A stretch of DNA of 64,000 nucleotides from an uncultured Eubacteriales bacterium (GTDB taxonomy: Bacteria; Bacillota; Clostridia; Peptostreptococcales; Anaerovoracaceae): the NCBI GenBank assembly GCA_900315125.1, contig OMXT01000076.1:1-64000 (forward strand), written 5' to 3'. The notes below the pieces were generated by a model that worked only from the letters and a program-made list of their open reading frames with translations, was not told the DNA's origin and made no database searches. A program made the translations under genes and the position numbers. The number at the start of each line of letters is the position of its first letter. The stretch's first letter is position 1. Of the stretch, positions 1 through 8,778 are shown piece after piece.

Positions 1-101
1 AAGAAATCCTCTATGCTAATCCCTATGCAGGAAGATACCTACCGAGGATTGTCAACAAAAAACTCCCTAACAACTTGACACTATCCCGGGATTCGGCTGT
101 G

Positions 102-130
102 TTGCCTTTGTTGCAAAAAAGATATACAAT
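102..130 (+). promoter_or_regulatory. SigA-type promoter of the flavodiiron gene
   Basis: TTGCCT (102-107) and TACAAT (125-130) are separated by 17 bases, ahead of a good ribosome site (AGGAGG) at the flavodiiron start. The first 100 bases hold no gene I recognise. Short open frames run in from the window edge and could be the tail of an upstream gene. Confidence 0.55.
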
Positions 131-168
131 AATGAAGAATCATTGTGAAGATAACAGGAGGATAAACA

Positions 169-1779
169 ATGAGAAAACACGTAAAGAATAATGTCAGCTG
201 GGTAGGCTACATGGACTGGGAACTCAAGACGTTCCACGGAGACGAGTATTCCATTCTGAACGGATCCAGCCAGAACGCCTATCTGATCGAGGAAGAGAAG
301 ACGGTTCTGATGGATACCGTATGGCTGCCTCATAATGACTGGTTTATCACTAATCTGAAGTCGGAGATCGACCTGAATAAGATCGACTACGTTGTAATCC
401 AGCACAGCGAGCAGGATCACTCCGGAGCCCTGGTTGCGCTGATGAGAGAGATCCCCGATGTGCCCATTTACTGCTCTGATACCGCCAAGCGGTTCATCGA
501 GGCTCAGTACGGCAAGAGGGGATGGAACTTCCATACAGTCAAGACCGGCGACGAACTGGATATCGGCAACGGAAAGAAACTGATATTTGTAGAGATGAAA
601 ATGCTCCACTGGCCTGATTCCATCGCAACATACATGACCGGCGATAACATTCTGTTCTCCATGGATGCCTTTGGTCAGCACTTTGCAGTAGAAGAGATGT
701 GGAATGATAAGGCAGACCAGAATCTGCTCTACAAGGAAGCGGAGAAGTATTTCGCCAACATCCTGAATCCTTTCGCATCCTTCGTTGGTCCCAAGATCAA
801 GGAGATCCTGGATATGAACCTGACGATCGATATCATCGCTCCTTCCCACGGCGTTCTTTGGAGAGACAATCCGATGCAGATCGTGGAGGCTTATCAGAAA
901 TGGGCGGACGCTTATCAGGAAGATCAGATCACTATTGTTTACGATACCATGTGGGACGGGACGCGTTCCATCGCCTATGCCATTGCAGATGAGATCCAGC
1001 GCCAGAGCCCGGACACGAGAGCCAAGGTGTTCAACTGCGCCAAGATCGATAAAAATGAGATCATGACAGAAGTATTTAAATCTAAGGCGATCGCTGTCGG
1101 TTCGCCTACTGCCATGAACGACATTCTGACTTCCGTTTCCGGATGGCTCACATTCCTGAAGGAACTGAAATTCGTAGGCAAGAAGGCTGCGGCATTCGGC
1201 TGCTACGGATGGTCCGGAGAGTCTGTAGCGATCCTGAAGGAGCGTCTGGCAGACTGCGGATTTGAGGTTGTCAATGAGGCAGTCAAGTCCTACTGGAATC
1301 CGGGAGAAGAAGATTTCGCCAAGATCCCGGCTCTCGTTTCTGCACTGCTGAGTTCCGACAAGGAGGAAGAAGCAGAAGAAGAGGCTCCGAAGGGAGCATC
1401 TTACGTATGCCCGGTCTGCGGATGGATCTACAGCGAGGCTGAGGGAGCGCCGGACATGGGCGTTCCTGCAGGAACGAAGTGGGCGGCTGTGCCCGATGAT
1501 TTCCGCTGCCCGATCTGCAAGGTGCCCAAGAGCAAGTTTGAGAAAGTCGGAGGCGATGATGAGGATGATGCTCCCGCTGAGGACTCTGTAGAAGAAGTTA
1601 CCGGAAATGCTCCGGGACAGCGGATCTTCCGCTGCACTGTATGCGGCTGGACTTATGAAGAGGCGAAGGGCGCTCCTGATAAGGGAATCAAGGCAGGAAC
1701 GAAATGGGAGGATGTACCCGATGATTTCCGCTGCCCGGTATGCAAGGTACCCAAGTCCAAGTTTGAAGAAGTTCAGTAG
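169..1779 (+). CDS. Flavodiiron protein (FprA type) with two C-terminal rubredoxin domains
   Basis: Predicted cytosolic O2 or NO reductase that detoxifies oxygen or nitric oxide in anaerobes. The N-terminal metallo-beta-lactamase-like domain carries the diiron ligands: HSEQDH at residues 79-84, then His in MLHWPD, Asp in SMDAFG and His in PSHG. A flavodoxin domain (about residues 255-395, starting [11 protein letters not shown]) would bind FMN. An acidic linker joins two rubredoxins in tandem (about 410-460 and 485-535), each with two CxxC pairs 29 residues apart. The usual partner is a one-rubredoxin tail or a separate rubredoxin, so the double tail is unusual; it could pass electrons internally. 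No NADH:rubredoxin oxidoreductase domain is present. It is preceded by its own promoter and an AGGAGG site. Family is certain; whether O2 or NO is preferred cannot be read from the sequence. Confidence 0.95.
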   Translation: MRKHVKNNVSWVGYMDWELKTFHGDEYSILNGSSQNAYLIEEEKTVLMDTVWLPHNDWFITNLKSEIDLNKIDYVVIQHSEQDHSGALVALMREIPDVPIYCSDTAKRFIEAQYGKRGWNFHTVKTGDELDIGNGKKLIFVEMKMLHWPDSIATYMTGDNILFSMDAFGQHFAVEEMWNDKADQNLLYKEAEKYFANILNPFASFVGPKIKEILDMNLTIDIIAPSHGVLWRDNPMQIVEAYQKWADAYQEDQITIVYDTMWDGTRSIAYAIADEIQRQSPDTRAKVFNCAKIDKNEIMTEVFKSKAIAVGSPTAMNDILTSVSGWLTFLKELKFVGKKAAAFGCYGWSGESVAILKERLADCGFEVVNEAVKSYWNPGEEDFAKIPALVSALLSSDKEEEAEEEAPKGASYVCPVCGWIYSEAEGAPDMGVPAGTKWAAVPDDFRCPICKVPKSKFEKVGGDDEDDAPAEDSVEEVTGNAPGQRIFRCTVCGWTYEEAKGAPDKGIKAGTKWEDVPDDFRCPVCKVPKSKFEEVQ

Positions 1780-1803
1780 TATTATCTGAATGCGAATATT
1801 ATG

Positions 1804-1839
1804 GCGCAGATCCTTTCGGCATACCGGGAGGGTCTGCGC
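1804..1839 (+). terminator. Possible terminator after the flavodiiron gene
   Basis: Arms GCGCAGATCC and GGGTCTGCGC pair over about 10 bp around a 16-base loop. The run of T that follows is short (TGTTTAAAA), so termination may be partial. Confidence 0.4.
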
Positions 1840-1893
1840 TGTTTAAAAGAACAGAACGGGAGTTACTGGGCGGTTTAACAGAAAGGAGGCGTT

Positions 1894-4203
1894 ATGGAAG
1901 TACCATCTCTGGTAATCGATCTTGCCGTTATGCTCCTGACCGCCGGGATCGTCAGCATTTTATTTCGAAAGATCCATCTGCCTGCTATACTGGGTTATAT
2001 CCTCGCAGGTTTTTTTATCAGTCCCTATTTTCCGCTGTTTCTGAATGTGGAGAATCAGTCGGCCATTGACACGCTGAGTGAACTGGGCGTAATTATTATT
2101 CTTTTTCACATCGGTCTGGAATTTGATTTTCACAAACTGCTGAATATCGGTAGTACAGCCATCGTCACTGCAGTAATAAAGATGAGCGGTGTGATGATCA
2201 TCGGATATTTTTTCGGCATGATGATCGGGCTGGATAATATGAACTCTCTGTTTCTGGGCGCCATGCTGTCCATCAGTTCCACTGTCGTTATACAGAAATG
2301 TTTCGCGGAGCTGAATGTGGAAGGGGAACGCTATACATCTCTGGTTCTCGGTACGCTGATTATGGAAGATCTGCTCAGCGTGTTCATCATGGTCATCCTG
2401 TCGACGCTTTCTGTCAGCAAGAATATCAACGGCGGGGAGCTTGCGGGAGAACTGCTCCGAATGGGCGCGTATCTCATCGTATGGCTTCTGGTTGGGATCT
2501 TCGTGCTGCCTACATTCCTGAACAAGATCATGGGGCTTATGAATCGCGAAATGCTTGTGGCGCTGTCTCTGGGTATCTGCTTCAGCATGGCGCTGTTCGC
2601 GGAGAAGCTGGGATTCTCCGTAGAACTGGGAGCTTTCCTGGCGGGTTCACTCTTCGCGGGTACTGTGCATGCCGGTGAAGTAGAAGAAGCCACATCCGGC
2701 GTAAAGGACATGTTCAGCGTTATATTTTTCCTCGCTGTAGGCATGAAGGTGGATCCGGACGTCATTGTGAACCACTGGCAATCCATTATACCGATCGCCA
2801 TTATTGCTGTGGCTGCCAAGCTTGTCTTCGCGACATTAGGCATGGTCCTCTCCGGACAGAGTCTCAGCACGGCTGTGAAGAGCGGTTTCAGCCTGGCGCC
2901 CATCGGTGAATTCTCATTCATCATCGCATCCCTGGGCATTTCGCTGGGCGTCATGGATGAATACCTCTATCCAGTGATCGTTTCTGCGTCGATCCTGACC
3001 ACGCTGATCACTCCGACGCTGATCAATAATTCAGGAAAGGTAACGGACTGGCTGATATCCAATCTGCCGGGGAAAATCGTCGATAAGATGGAACAGTATT
3101 CTTCCTCGGACCAGGTGGACGAGAGTTCTGAACCGGACTGGGGGGATTATCTCGGACAGTATTTCCGCAGTCTGCTGATCTACGGCGTGCTCATGATCGT
3201 GACAGCGATTATCGGGATGCAGCTCCTGCTGCCATTGCTGAGGGATGTTATGCCTGCAGTGGGCGCTAAGATCCTGGTATGTGTGCTGATCTACAGCGTT
3301 ATGGCTTTGTTCCTGCGGCCTATGCTGAACCTGCATAACACAGCATTTACTCACTTATGGTTTGCGCGCCGGGCTAATCGGCCGCCCCTTGTTTCAATGA
3401 TTGTGATCAAGCTGGTCATACTGCTTATGATCGCATATTCGCCGCTGAACCATATGTTCGGCGCCCATCGGTTCCTGGTGCTTGTGCTGGCAGTCATTGC
3501 CGTGTTCGTCGTGAGCCGCACGGATTTCGTTGCGACTACGTATCTTCAGGTGGAGACCCGTTTCCTGCGCAATCTCAATGAGAGGATCATTTCTGCGGAG
3601 AAGGAGAACAGCGACCGAAAAGAGTGGCTGGACGAGGACCTCAACATTATATCCTTTGTCGCCCCGGAACACGCAGCCTATGCGAACCGTTCTCTCCAGG
3701 ATCTTCACTGGGGAAAGAATTACAATGCCCTTGTTGTGAAGGTCCGCCGGGGAAAGAGGCACTATCTGCTTCCTTCGGGGAATTTCGAGATTCACGGCGG
3801 CGACAAAGTCTATCTTGTCGGGGATTTCAGTTCTCTGGAGAATATGCAGAGGATCTTTGGATTTGAGAGCAAAAGCGGGATCCGAACACTCCGCAGATTT
3901 ATGGAGAGTGATTACGCGGATACAGAACACGGTCTGGCTTGCGTTGCGATCAAGGTCTGCGGGCAGGAACCCTTTGCGGGCTCATCTATTAAGAGCAGCA
4001 ACATCCTGACGAAAGCTCACTGTATGGTTCTGGGCATCGAAAAGGACGGATTTACCACCGTTATGCCTGACGCGAACATGATGATACAGAAGGGGGATAT
4101 CCTGTGGATCATGGGATCGAATAACAATGTCGGACGTCTTGCAGCGCTGTCGCAGCAGCCGCCGGAGCAGAAAGTCATCTCTAAAGTCCATGCGAATGCC
4201 TGA
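1894..4203 (+). CDS. Kef/CPA2-type cation:proton antiporter with two C-terminal TrkA_C-like domains
   Basis: Integral membrane monovalent cation/H+ antiporter, likely K+ or Na+ linked. About the first 390 residues form a Na+/H+-exchanger domain of a dozen or so hydrophobic segments. A second membrane block follows (about 425-555). The cytoplasmic tail contains two regulatory TrkA_C-like modules, about residues 590-660 (ending GDKVYLVGD) and 685-755 (ending GDILWIMGS). No NAD-binding TrkA_N domain sits between them, so it differs from classical KefB/KefC. The start follows a strong AAAGGAGG site. It stands alone between the flavodiiron gene and the truncated surface protein. The transported ion is not determinable here. 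Confidence 0.9.
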   Translation: MEVPSLVIDLAVMLLTAGIVSILFRKIHLPAILGYILAGFFISPYFPLFLNVENQSAIDTLSELGVIIILFHIGLEFDFHKLLNIGSTAIVTAVIKMSGVMIIGYFFGMMIGLDNMNSLFLGAMLSISSTVVIQKCFAELNVEGERYTSLVLGTLIMEDLLSVFIMVILSTLSVSKNINGGELAGELLRMGAYLIVWLLVGIFVLPTFLNKIMGLMNREMLVALSLGICFSMALFAEKLGFSVELGAFLAGSLFAGTVHAGEVEEATSGVKDMFSVIFFLAVGMKVDPDVIVNHWQSIIPIAIIAVAAKLVFATLGMVLSGQSLSTAVKSGFSLAPIGEFSFIIASLGISLGVMDEYLYPVIVSASILTTLITPTLINNSGKVTDWLISNLPGKIVDKMEQYSSSDQVDESSEPDWGDYLGQYFRSLLIYGVLMIVTAIIGMQLLLPLLRDVMPAVGAKILVCVLIYSVMALFLRPMLNLHNTAFTHLWFARRANRPPLVSMIVIKLVILLMIAYSPLNHMFGAHRFLVLVLAVIAVFVVSRTDFVATTYLQVETRFLRNLNERIISAEKENSDRKEWLDEDLNIISFVAPEHAAYANRSLQDLHWGKNYNALVVKVRRGKRHYLLPSGNFEIHGGDKVYLVGDFSSLENMQRIFGFESKSGIRTLRRFMESDYADTEHGLACVAIKVCGQEPFAGSSIKSSNILTKAHCMVLGIEKDGFTTVMPDANMMIQKGDILWIMGSNNNVGRLAALSQQPPEQKVISKVHANA

Positions 4204-4361
4204 CGCTGGCTGACCTCGGCTGCTCCTGGCGCTGACAGATTCTGGCACCGGCTGACCGGTTAGGTGATTTTCAGTAAAAGGCAGAGAATGGCGCTTCCGA
4301 GCATAAACCGGCACAGAATCGATGCCGCAGGTAACAAAACATGTGATATAAGGACAACAGT

Positions 4362-7300
4362 GTGGAAGCCATCGACGGCTACTCCGATACGGACGGACCG
4401 TCCCGCGCGCTGGGCATCGCCTACGGCGCGTCCCAGTACACGTTCTCCTTCGCCAGCGGTCAGGCCTATGCCGGGGAAAAGCATACGGATGTTCCCTACG
4501 GCGCATGGTCCCATCTTGGGAAAGGATCCATGAACATGATGCGTCCGACCGCGCCCAAGCCGGAGAAGTATGTATCCGACGAGGATGACCTTTCCGCGGA
4601 AGTATCCGGCGATACGGTCACGTTCAAAAAGGGAGACCCGGACAATAATGTCTTTGTCAACGGCATCGCGTCCCCGAAGAATACCTGGACTTACCACGTT
4701 GCTCAGATCGTGCCCGGCGGCATCAACTACAGGACCTGGGCCTACAAGTCCTTCCAGTTCGACGATGAAGTATCTAAACTTCTGGATATCGCGGATAACA
4801 ACGTGATCACCAAGAAGACCAACCAGGTCGACACGACGATCCCGCTTCCGACGACACCGGACGAGCCGGGTCTTGACATCACCAAGAAGGCGGACCGCTA
4901 TGAGTACCAGGTAGGGGACACCATCCACTACACCGTAACCGTAGAGAACCATAATCCTGACGCGAATAAGGAATCCAAGGCAAACTACCTTGTGGTAAAC
5001 GATACCGACTTCCCCGAGGGACTGGTGATCGACGAGAAGAGCTATAAGGTATCCGGCTTCAATCCGGAGCTGAAGGAACCGGACGGCTCCGCGAGAAAGT
5101 ATGAAGTAAAGAACGTCAAGGGGGGATTTGAGTTCAGCACCCGTTATCTGCAGTACGGCGAGAAGCTCAGCATCGAGTTTGACGCCCACGCGGAAAAGAA
5201 CCTGAACGGAACCAAGGTACCGAACACAGCAAGAGCGAACGCCGACGGCGTACCGGAGAAATCCGAGAGCGAGATCGTGTATATCAACAGCCCGAAGATG
5301 GACGTACAGAAGTCCGTATCCGAGGAGCGCGCTCAGAAAGAAGGAGAGACCCCGGCATATAAAGTCGGTGACACCATCAACTACGAGGTCGTTGTAAAGA
5401 ATATCAACAAAGGCACGTTCGCCCGCGACATGGTATTCACTGACCATATCACAACCAAGGCAGGAAAGACTGCCGGCGTGAAGCTGGATTCAAACAGCAT
5501 CCAGGTCTATGACCTTGCTATGCATCCGTACACCAGAGGATCCAACGCGGAGGGAACCACCGGAGGAACCGGTGATTACACCATCGATAACCTGGCGGAC
5601 GATCCGAACGGATTCACCATCCACTTCACCAAGCCGAACATGGGTTACTATGAGAACCCGCAGATCCCGGCCGTAGATTATACCAATGGCGAGGCGTCCG
5701 ATAAGGATTCCGAGATCAACGCGAGATATAACTACGAGAAGGATTACAAGAACCTGCAGCTCATGAAGGGATACATCATCACTTACTCCGCATCCGTTGT
5801 GGATGAGAGCCTGGCAGGAAAGACGATCACGAACGTGGCCGTATCCCAGCCCGGAAAAGACACCAACGGAGATAAGGTAAAAGACGATCCGGCCATCCCG
5901 TCCGGCAAGGGCGAAGATGAGCAGAACGTCAAGATCAAGGGCGACACGCCGAAGCTCAAGATCACCAAGGACAGCGATAAGAGAGAGTACCAGGTCGGAG
6001 AGACCGGACACTATCGTGTCACAGTAACGAACCCCGAGAACGGTACCACCGCAACCGGCGTGATCATTAAAGACCAGTTCGACCTGACCGGAATGAAGAT
6101 CCTGAAGGATACCATTAAGGTCGCGAAGAACGGCAAGGACATCACCGGACAGGTCGGAATCGACGTGGTCCAGACCGAAAGCTTTGCGGATAACAGCTCC
6201 AATGATAAGGTATACAACGGATATATCATCACGCCGAGCGGAGACAACGCGAAGCTCGTCAGCGGAGACAAGTACGTTGTCACTTATGATGTGGTATTCA
6301 CATCCCCGTACCTTGCGGGTAAGAATATCAGAAACGTTGCAAGAGCAACCTCCGATAACTGCAGCGATGAGCCGAAGGCAGAGTCTGATCCGGTTGACGT
6401 CGGATCCGATCTGACCGCCGTCAAGACCTCCGATCCGATCTCAGGGACCATCATGAAGGGCGGCAAGGCCATCAAGTACACTGTCACGATCAATAACACC
6501 TCGAAGGAAGATAAGACGAACGTCATGGTAAGAGACCGGATCCCGGCTCACAGCAAGTTCGAAAGCAGCGATGACGGAAAAGTGATGCAGATTGCGGGAA
6601 CCGATTACTTCACCGCGCGCATCAAGAATATCGAGGCAGGTAAGTCCGCGGACGTCAGCTTCATCGTAAAGGTGGACGAAGACACCGCGGCAACCGAGAT
6701 CATCCATAACGTAGCGGAAGTCCATAAGGCAACCAGCGATGAGCTGATCCACGATAACGACTTCCCGAATAACATTCCGGATGAACTCTTTACCACAGCG
6801 ACATTCAATCCGACAAACGCGACGGATCATCCGCTGCGCTACTGGGTAGAGGCGGACAACACCGTCACCATCCCGGGAAATCCGCCCGAGCAGAAGAACC
6901 CTGGCATTGACCTCACCAAGAAGGCAGACCAGAGCAAGTACACTGCGGGAGACAAGGTGAACTACACGCTGACCGTGAAGAATAACGGAAACGCTGCGGT
7001 AGAGAACCTCGTCGTGAGCGATACGCTGAAGAACCCGAACGCGAAGGTCGTTTCTAACAGCGTAAGAGCGCTGAAGAACGGCGCAGACATCACGAACTTC
7101 GTGAAGAGCCTCGATGTGAAGACCGGAAGCTTCGAAGTGAAGACCGGCATGAACATGGAGACCACCGACGTCTACAAGATAACCTACACCGTATCCACAG
7201 ACAACGCCACCGGAAACCTCGATAACGAGGCAACCGCGGGCGGCGACAACGTGAAATACGTGAAGGCAGACCTCAGCATCCCGCCGGGTACACCAGGGAT

Positions 7301-7967
7301 CCTTCTGAATAAAGAAGCAGATCATGAGTATTACAAGCCGGGAGAAATCGTTACTTATACATTGACTGTGAAGAACAGCAGCAAGGATACGGTTCATAAA
7401 CTGGTCATAAAAGACAGCCTGAAAACGGAACATGCGGTACTTGATGCAGAGACAATCCGGATAGTAAAGAATGGCGTGGATATTACTTCCTCGGTGAAGG
7501 CAATACATGCGGAGGCTAGTGGGTTCACCATCGATACAGGGATGGATATGTCGGATACTGACATTTATTCCGTTACGTATCGTGTAAAGACAGAAGGAGC
7601 CAAAGGGGATCTGGATAATGAGTCTCAGGCTGGTGGCGAAAATACAGCGTTTGTGAAAGCAGAACTGCACATTCCGAAGCAGAATGAGACAGAGACCGAT
7701 AATCCGCCGAAGGAACCGAAAACTCCAGGTGCAGATAAACCGGAGGTACCGGGCGCCATTCAGAAGGATGTACCGAAACAGAAGATCATAAAGGTATCTG
7801 AGAAAAATCCGAAAGCAGCGGCGCCAAAAACTGAACAAACAACCGTGCGCAATAATGTCCAGACCGGTGATCCTCTCCATTATGAATGGTTCATCCTCCT
7901 TGCTGTTCTTATTACTGCCGCTGGTACAGTCGGCTGGCTCCTTCTGAAAAGAAGGCAGCATATGTGA
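4362..7967 (+). CDS. Repeat-rich sortase-anchored surface protein, 5' end missing
   Basis: A 1201-residue open frame made mainly of tandem DUF11/isopeptide-type adhesin modules, each opening with a phrase like ITKKADRYEYQVGDTIHYTVTV. Six copies begin near 4870, 5293, 5950, 6404, 6900 and 7293. A proline/lysine-rich stretch follows. The C-terminus is a sorting signal: NVQTGD, a hydrophobic segment of about 20 residues, and the basic tail KRRQHM. No signal peptide exists. The frame opens at a GTG, 15 bases after an in-frame stop (4344-4346), in the middle of what reads as a folded domain. The gene therefore looks 5'-truncated, or is a silent cassette. A weak AAGGA lies 7 bases before the GTG, but without a signal peptide the product could not be exported. 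The class B sortase that overlaps its stop is the expected anchoring enzyme. Codon choice changes near 7290. Confidence 0.75.
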   Translation: MEAIDGYSDTDGPSRALGIAYGASQYTFSFASGQAYAGEKHTDVPYGAWSHLGKGSMNMMRPTAPKPEKYVSDEDDLSAEVSGDTVTFKKGDPDNNVFVNGIASPKNTWTYHVAQIVPGGINYRTWAYKSFQFDDEVSKLLDIADNNVITKKTNQVDTTIPLPTTPDEPGLDITKKADRYEYQVGDTIHYTVTVENHNPDANKESKANYLVVNDTDFPEGLVIDEKSYKVSGFNPELKEPDGSARKYEVKNVKGGFEFSTRYLQYGEKLSIEFDAHAEKNLNGTKVPNTARANADGVPEKSESEIVYINSPKMDVQKSVSEERAQKEGETPAYKVGDTINYEVVVKNINKGTFARDMVFTDHITTKAGKTAGVKLDSNSIQVYDLAMHPYTRGSNAEGTTGGTGDYTIDNLADDPNGFTIHFTKPNMGYYENPQIPAVDYTNGEASDKDSEINARYNYEKDYKNLQLMKGYIITYSASVVDESLAGKTITNVAVSQPGKDTNGDKVKDDPAIPSGKGEDEQNVKIKGDTPKLKITKDSDKREYQVGETGHYRVTVTNPENGTTATGVIIKDQFDLTGMKILKDTIKVAKNGKDITGQVGIDVVQTESFADNSSNDKVYNGYIITPSGDNAKLVSGDKYVVTYDVVFTSPYLAGKNIRNVARATSDNCSDEPKAESDPVDVGSDLTAVKTSDPISGTIMKGGKAIKYTVTINNTSKEDKTNVMVRDRIPAHSKFESSDDGKVMQIAGTDYFTARIKNIEAGKSADVSFIVKVDEDTAATEIIHNVAEVHKATSDELIHDNDFPNNIPDELFTTATFNPTNATDHPLRYWVEADNTVTIPGNPPEQKNPGIDLTKKADQSKYTAGDKVNYTLTVKNNGNAAVENLVVSDTLKNPNAKVVSNSVRALKNGADITNFVKSLDVKTGSFEVKTGMNMETTDVYKITYTVSTDNATGNLDNEATAGGDNVKYVKADLSIPPGTPGILLNKEADHEYYKPGEIVTYTLTVKNSSKDTVHKLVIKDSLKTEHAVLDAETIRIVKNGVDITSSVKAIHAEASGFTIDTGMDMSDTDIYSVTYRVKTEGAKGDLDNESQAGGENTAFVKAELHIPKQNETETDNPPKEPKTPGADKPEVPGAIQKDVPKQKIIKVSEKNPKAAAPKTEQTTVRNNVQTGDPLHYEWFILLAVLITAAGTVGWLLLKRRQHM
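4870..7690 (+). repeat. Six tandem DUF11-like adhesin modules
   Basis: Protein-level repeats, each with an (I/V)TKKAD-like opening, a Y(x)VGD turn, YTVTVKN strands, a VxDxL strand and a closing NxAxA motif. Copies 5 and 6 (from about 6900 and 7293) are the most alike, sharing NGxDIT, TGM(N/D)M and NLDNEA-type segments. Copies 1-4 are more diverged. Confidence 0.75.
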
Positions 7968-8719
7968 GAGCGGCAGGTTTGAAACAGGACGGCCGCGAGC
8001 GCATACTCTGGGTCCTGCTGGATGTACTTCTGGCTGTCGTCCTTGTAACCGGAGGCTTTCTGTTTCCGGAACTTGCGGATGCAGGGGAGGACAGGATAGT
8101 AAAAAAGCAGCTGACCGCGGAAAAGAAGAGTCTGGAGAAGGAGAAAAATTACATGTCTCTGGTGAAGAAGAACCGGGATATCGTCGGATGGATACGGATT
8201 CCCGGGACGGATATCGATTATCCTGTACTGCAGAAAAAGGACGATCCGCTGTTTTATCTTCACCGTGATTTCCATCGCCGCTATTCTTCTGCGGGCAGTA
8301 TATTTATGGACAGCAGCAGCGATCTGGAACGATCAGGAAATTATCTAATCTATGGGCATCATATGAGAAACGGGTCCATGTTTGCGAGCCTGGTGAAATA
8401 CAGTGACCCGGACTTCCGGAGGGAGCACCGGATCATAAAGTTTCTCCGGATCATGCCTGACGGCAGAGGAGAAACGCAGGTTTACCGCGTATTCTCCTGC
8501 TATCGCGCATCGGAGGCAGATAAGGAATCCTACCTCGACTACGCATTAATCTGTGACAAGGAAACATACAGGAGGTTTATTGATATGCAGAGAAAACGAT
8601 CAGAATTCCAGGAGAAAGTGCCGGTATATCCGGTACAGATCATAACGCTTTCCACCTGCAGTTACCATATTCGGGGACATGACGGGCGATACTGTGTTTC
8701 CGCCTGCCGGGTCAGATGA
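7964..8719 (+). CDS. Class B sortase
   Basis: Membrane-anchored cysteine transpeptidase that would cleave a sorting motif and attach surface protein to the cell wall. The GTG at 7964 is chosen because AGAAGG lies 8 bases upstream and it overlaps the adhesin stop (ATGTGA), indicating translational coupling; an upstream ATG in the same frame lies inside the adhesin gene. The 251-residue protein has an N-terminal membrane segment (about residues 12-35). The catalytic triad is His132 or His133 (YGHH), Cys232 (LSTC) and Arg242, ten residues after the Cys as in SrtB. The adjacent substrate ends in NVQTGD rather than LPxTG, in line with class B sorting of non-LPxTG motifs. Class assignment rests on these motifs and on length. 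Confidence 0.9.
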   Translation: MRAAGLKQDGRERILWVLLDVLLAVVLVTGGFLFPELADAGEDRIVKKQLTAEKKSLEKEKNYMSLVKKNRDIVGWIRIPGTDIDYPVLQKKDDPLFYLHRDFHRRYSSAGSIFMDSSSDLERSGNYLIYGHHMRNGSMFASLVKYSDPDFRREHRIIKFLRIMPDGRGETQVYRVFSCYRASEADKESYLDYALICDKETYRRFIDMQRKRSEFQEKVPVYPVQIITLSTCSYHIRGHDGRYCVSACRVR

Positions 8720-8726
8720 AATTAAA

Positions 8727-8761
8727 CAGAGGCTGTCCCAAAATAACAGGGACGGCCTCTG
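8727..8761. terminator. Bidirectional terminator between sortase and uracil permease
   Basis: CAGAGGCTGTCCC pairs with GGGACGGCCTCTG over about 13 bp around a 9-base loop. The genes on both sides converge on it. T-rich sequence follows on the minus strand (TTTAATTT) and a weaker one on the plus strand. Confidence 0.75.
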
Positions 8762-8778
8762 TAAGATAAATATAGAGG

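Noticed and set aside
4260..5447. Long minus-strand frame opposite the adhesin
   Set aside because: Shadow of the biased codon use on the other strand; rich in Val, Leu and Arg with no domain and no ribosome site.
6441..7961. Minus-strand frame of about 500 codons opposite the adhesin
   Set aside because: Same cause as above; low-complexity, no recognisable family.
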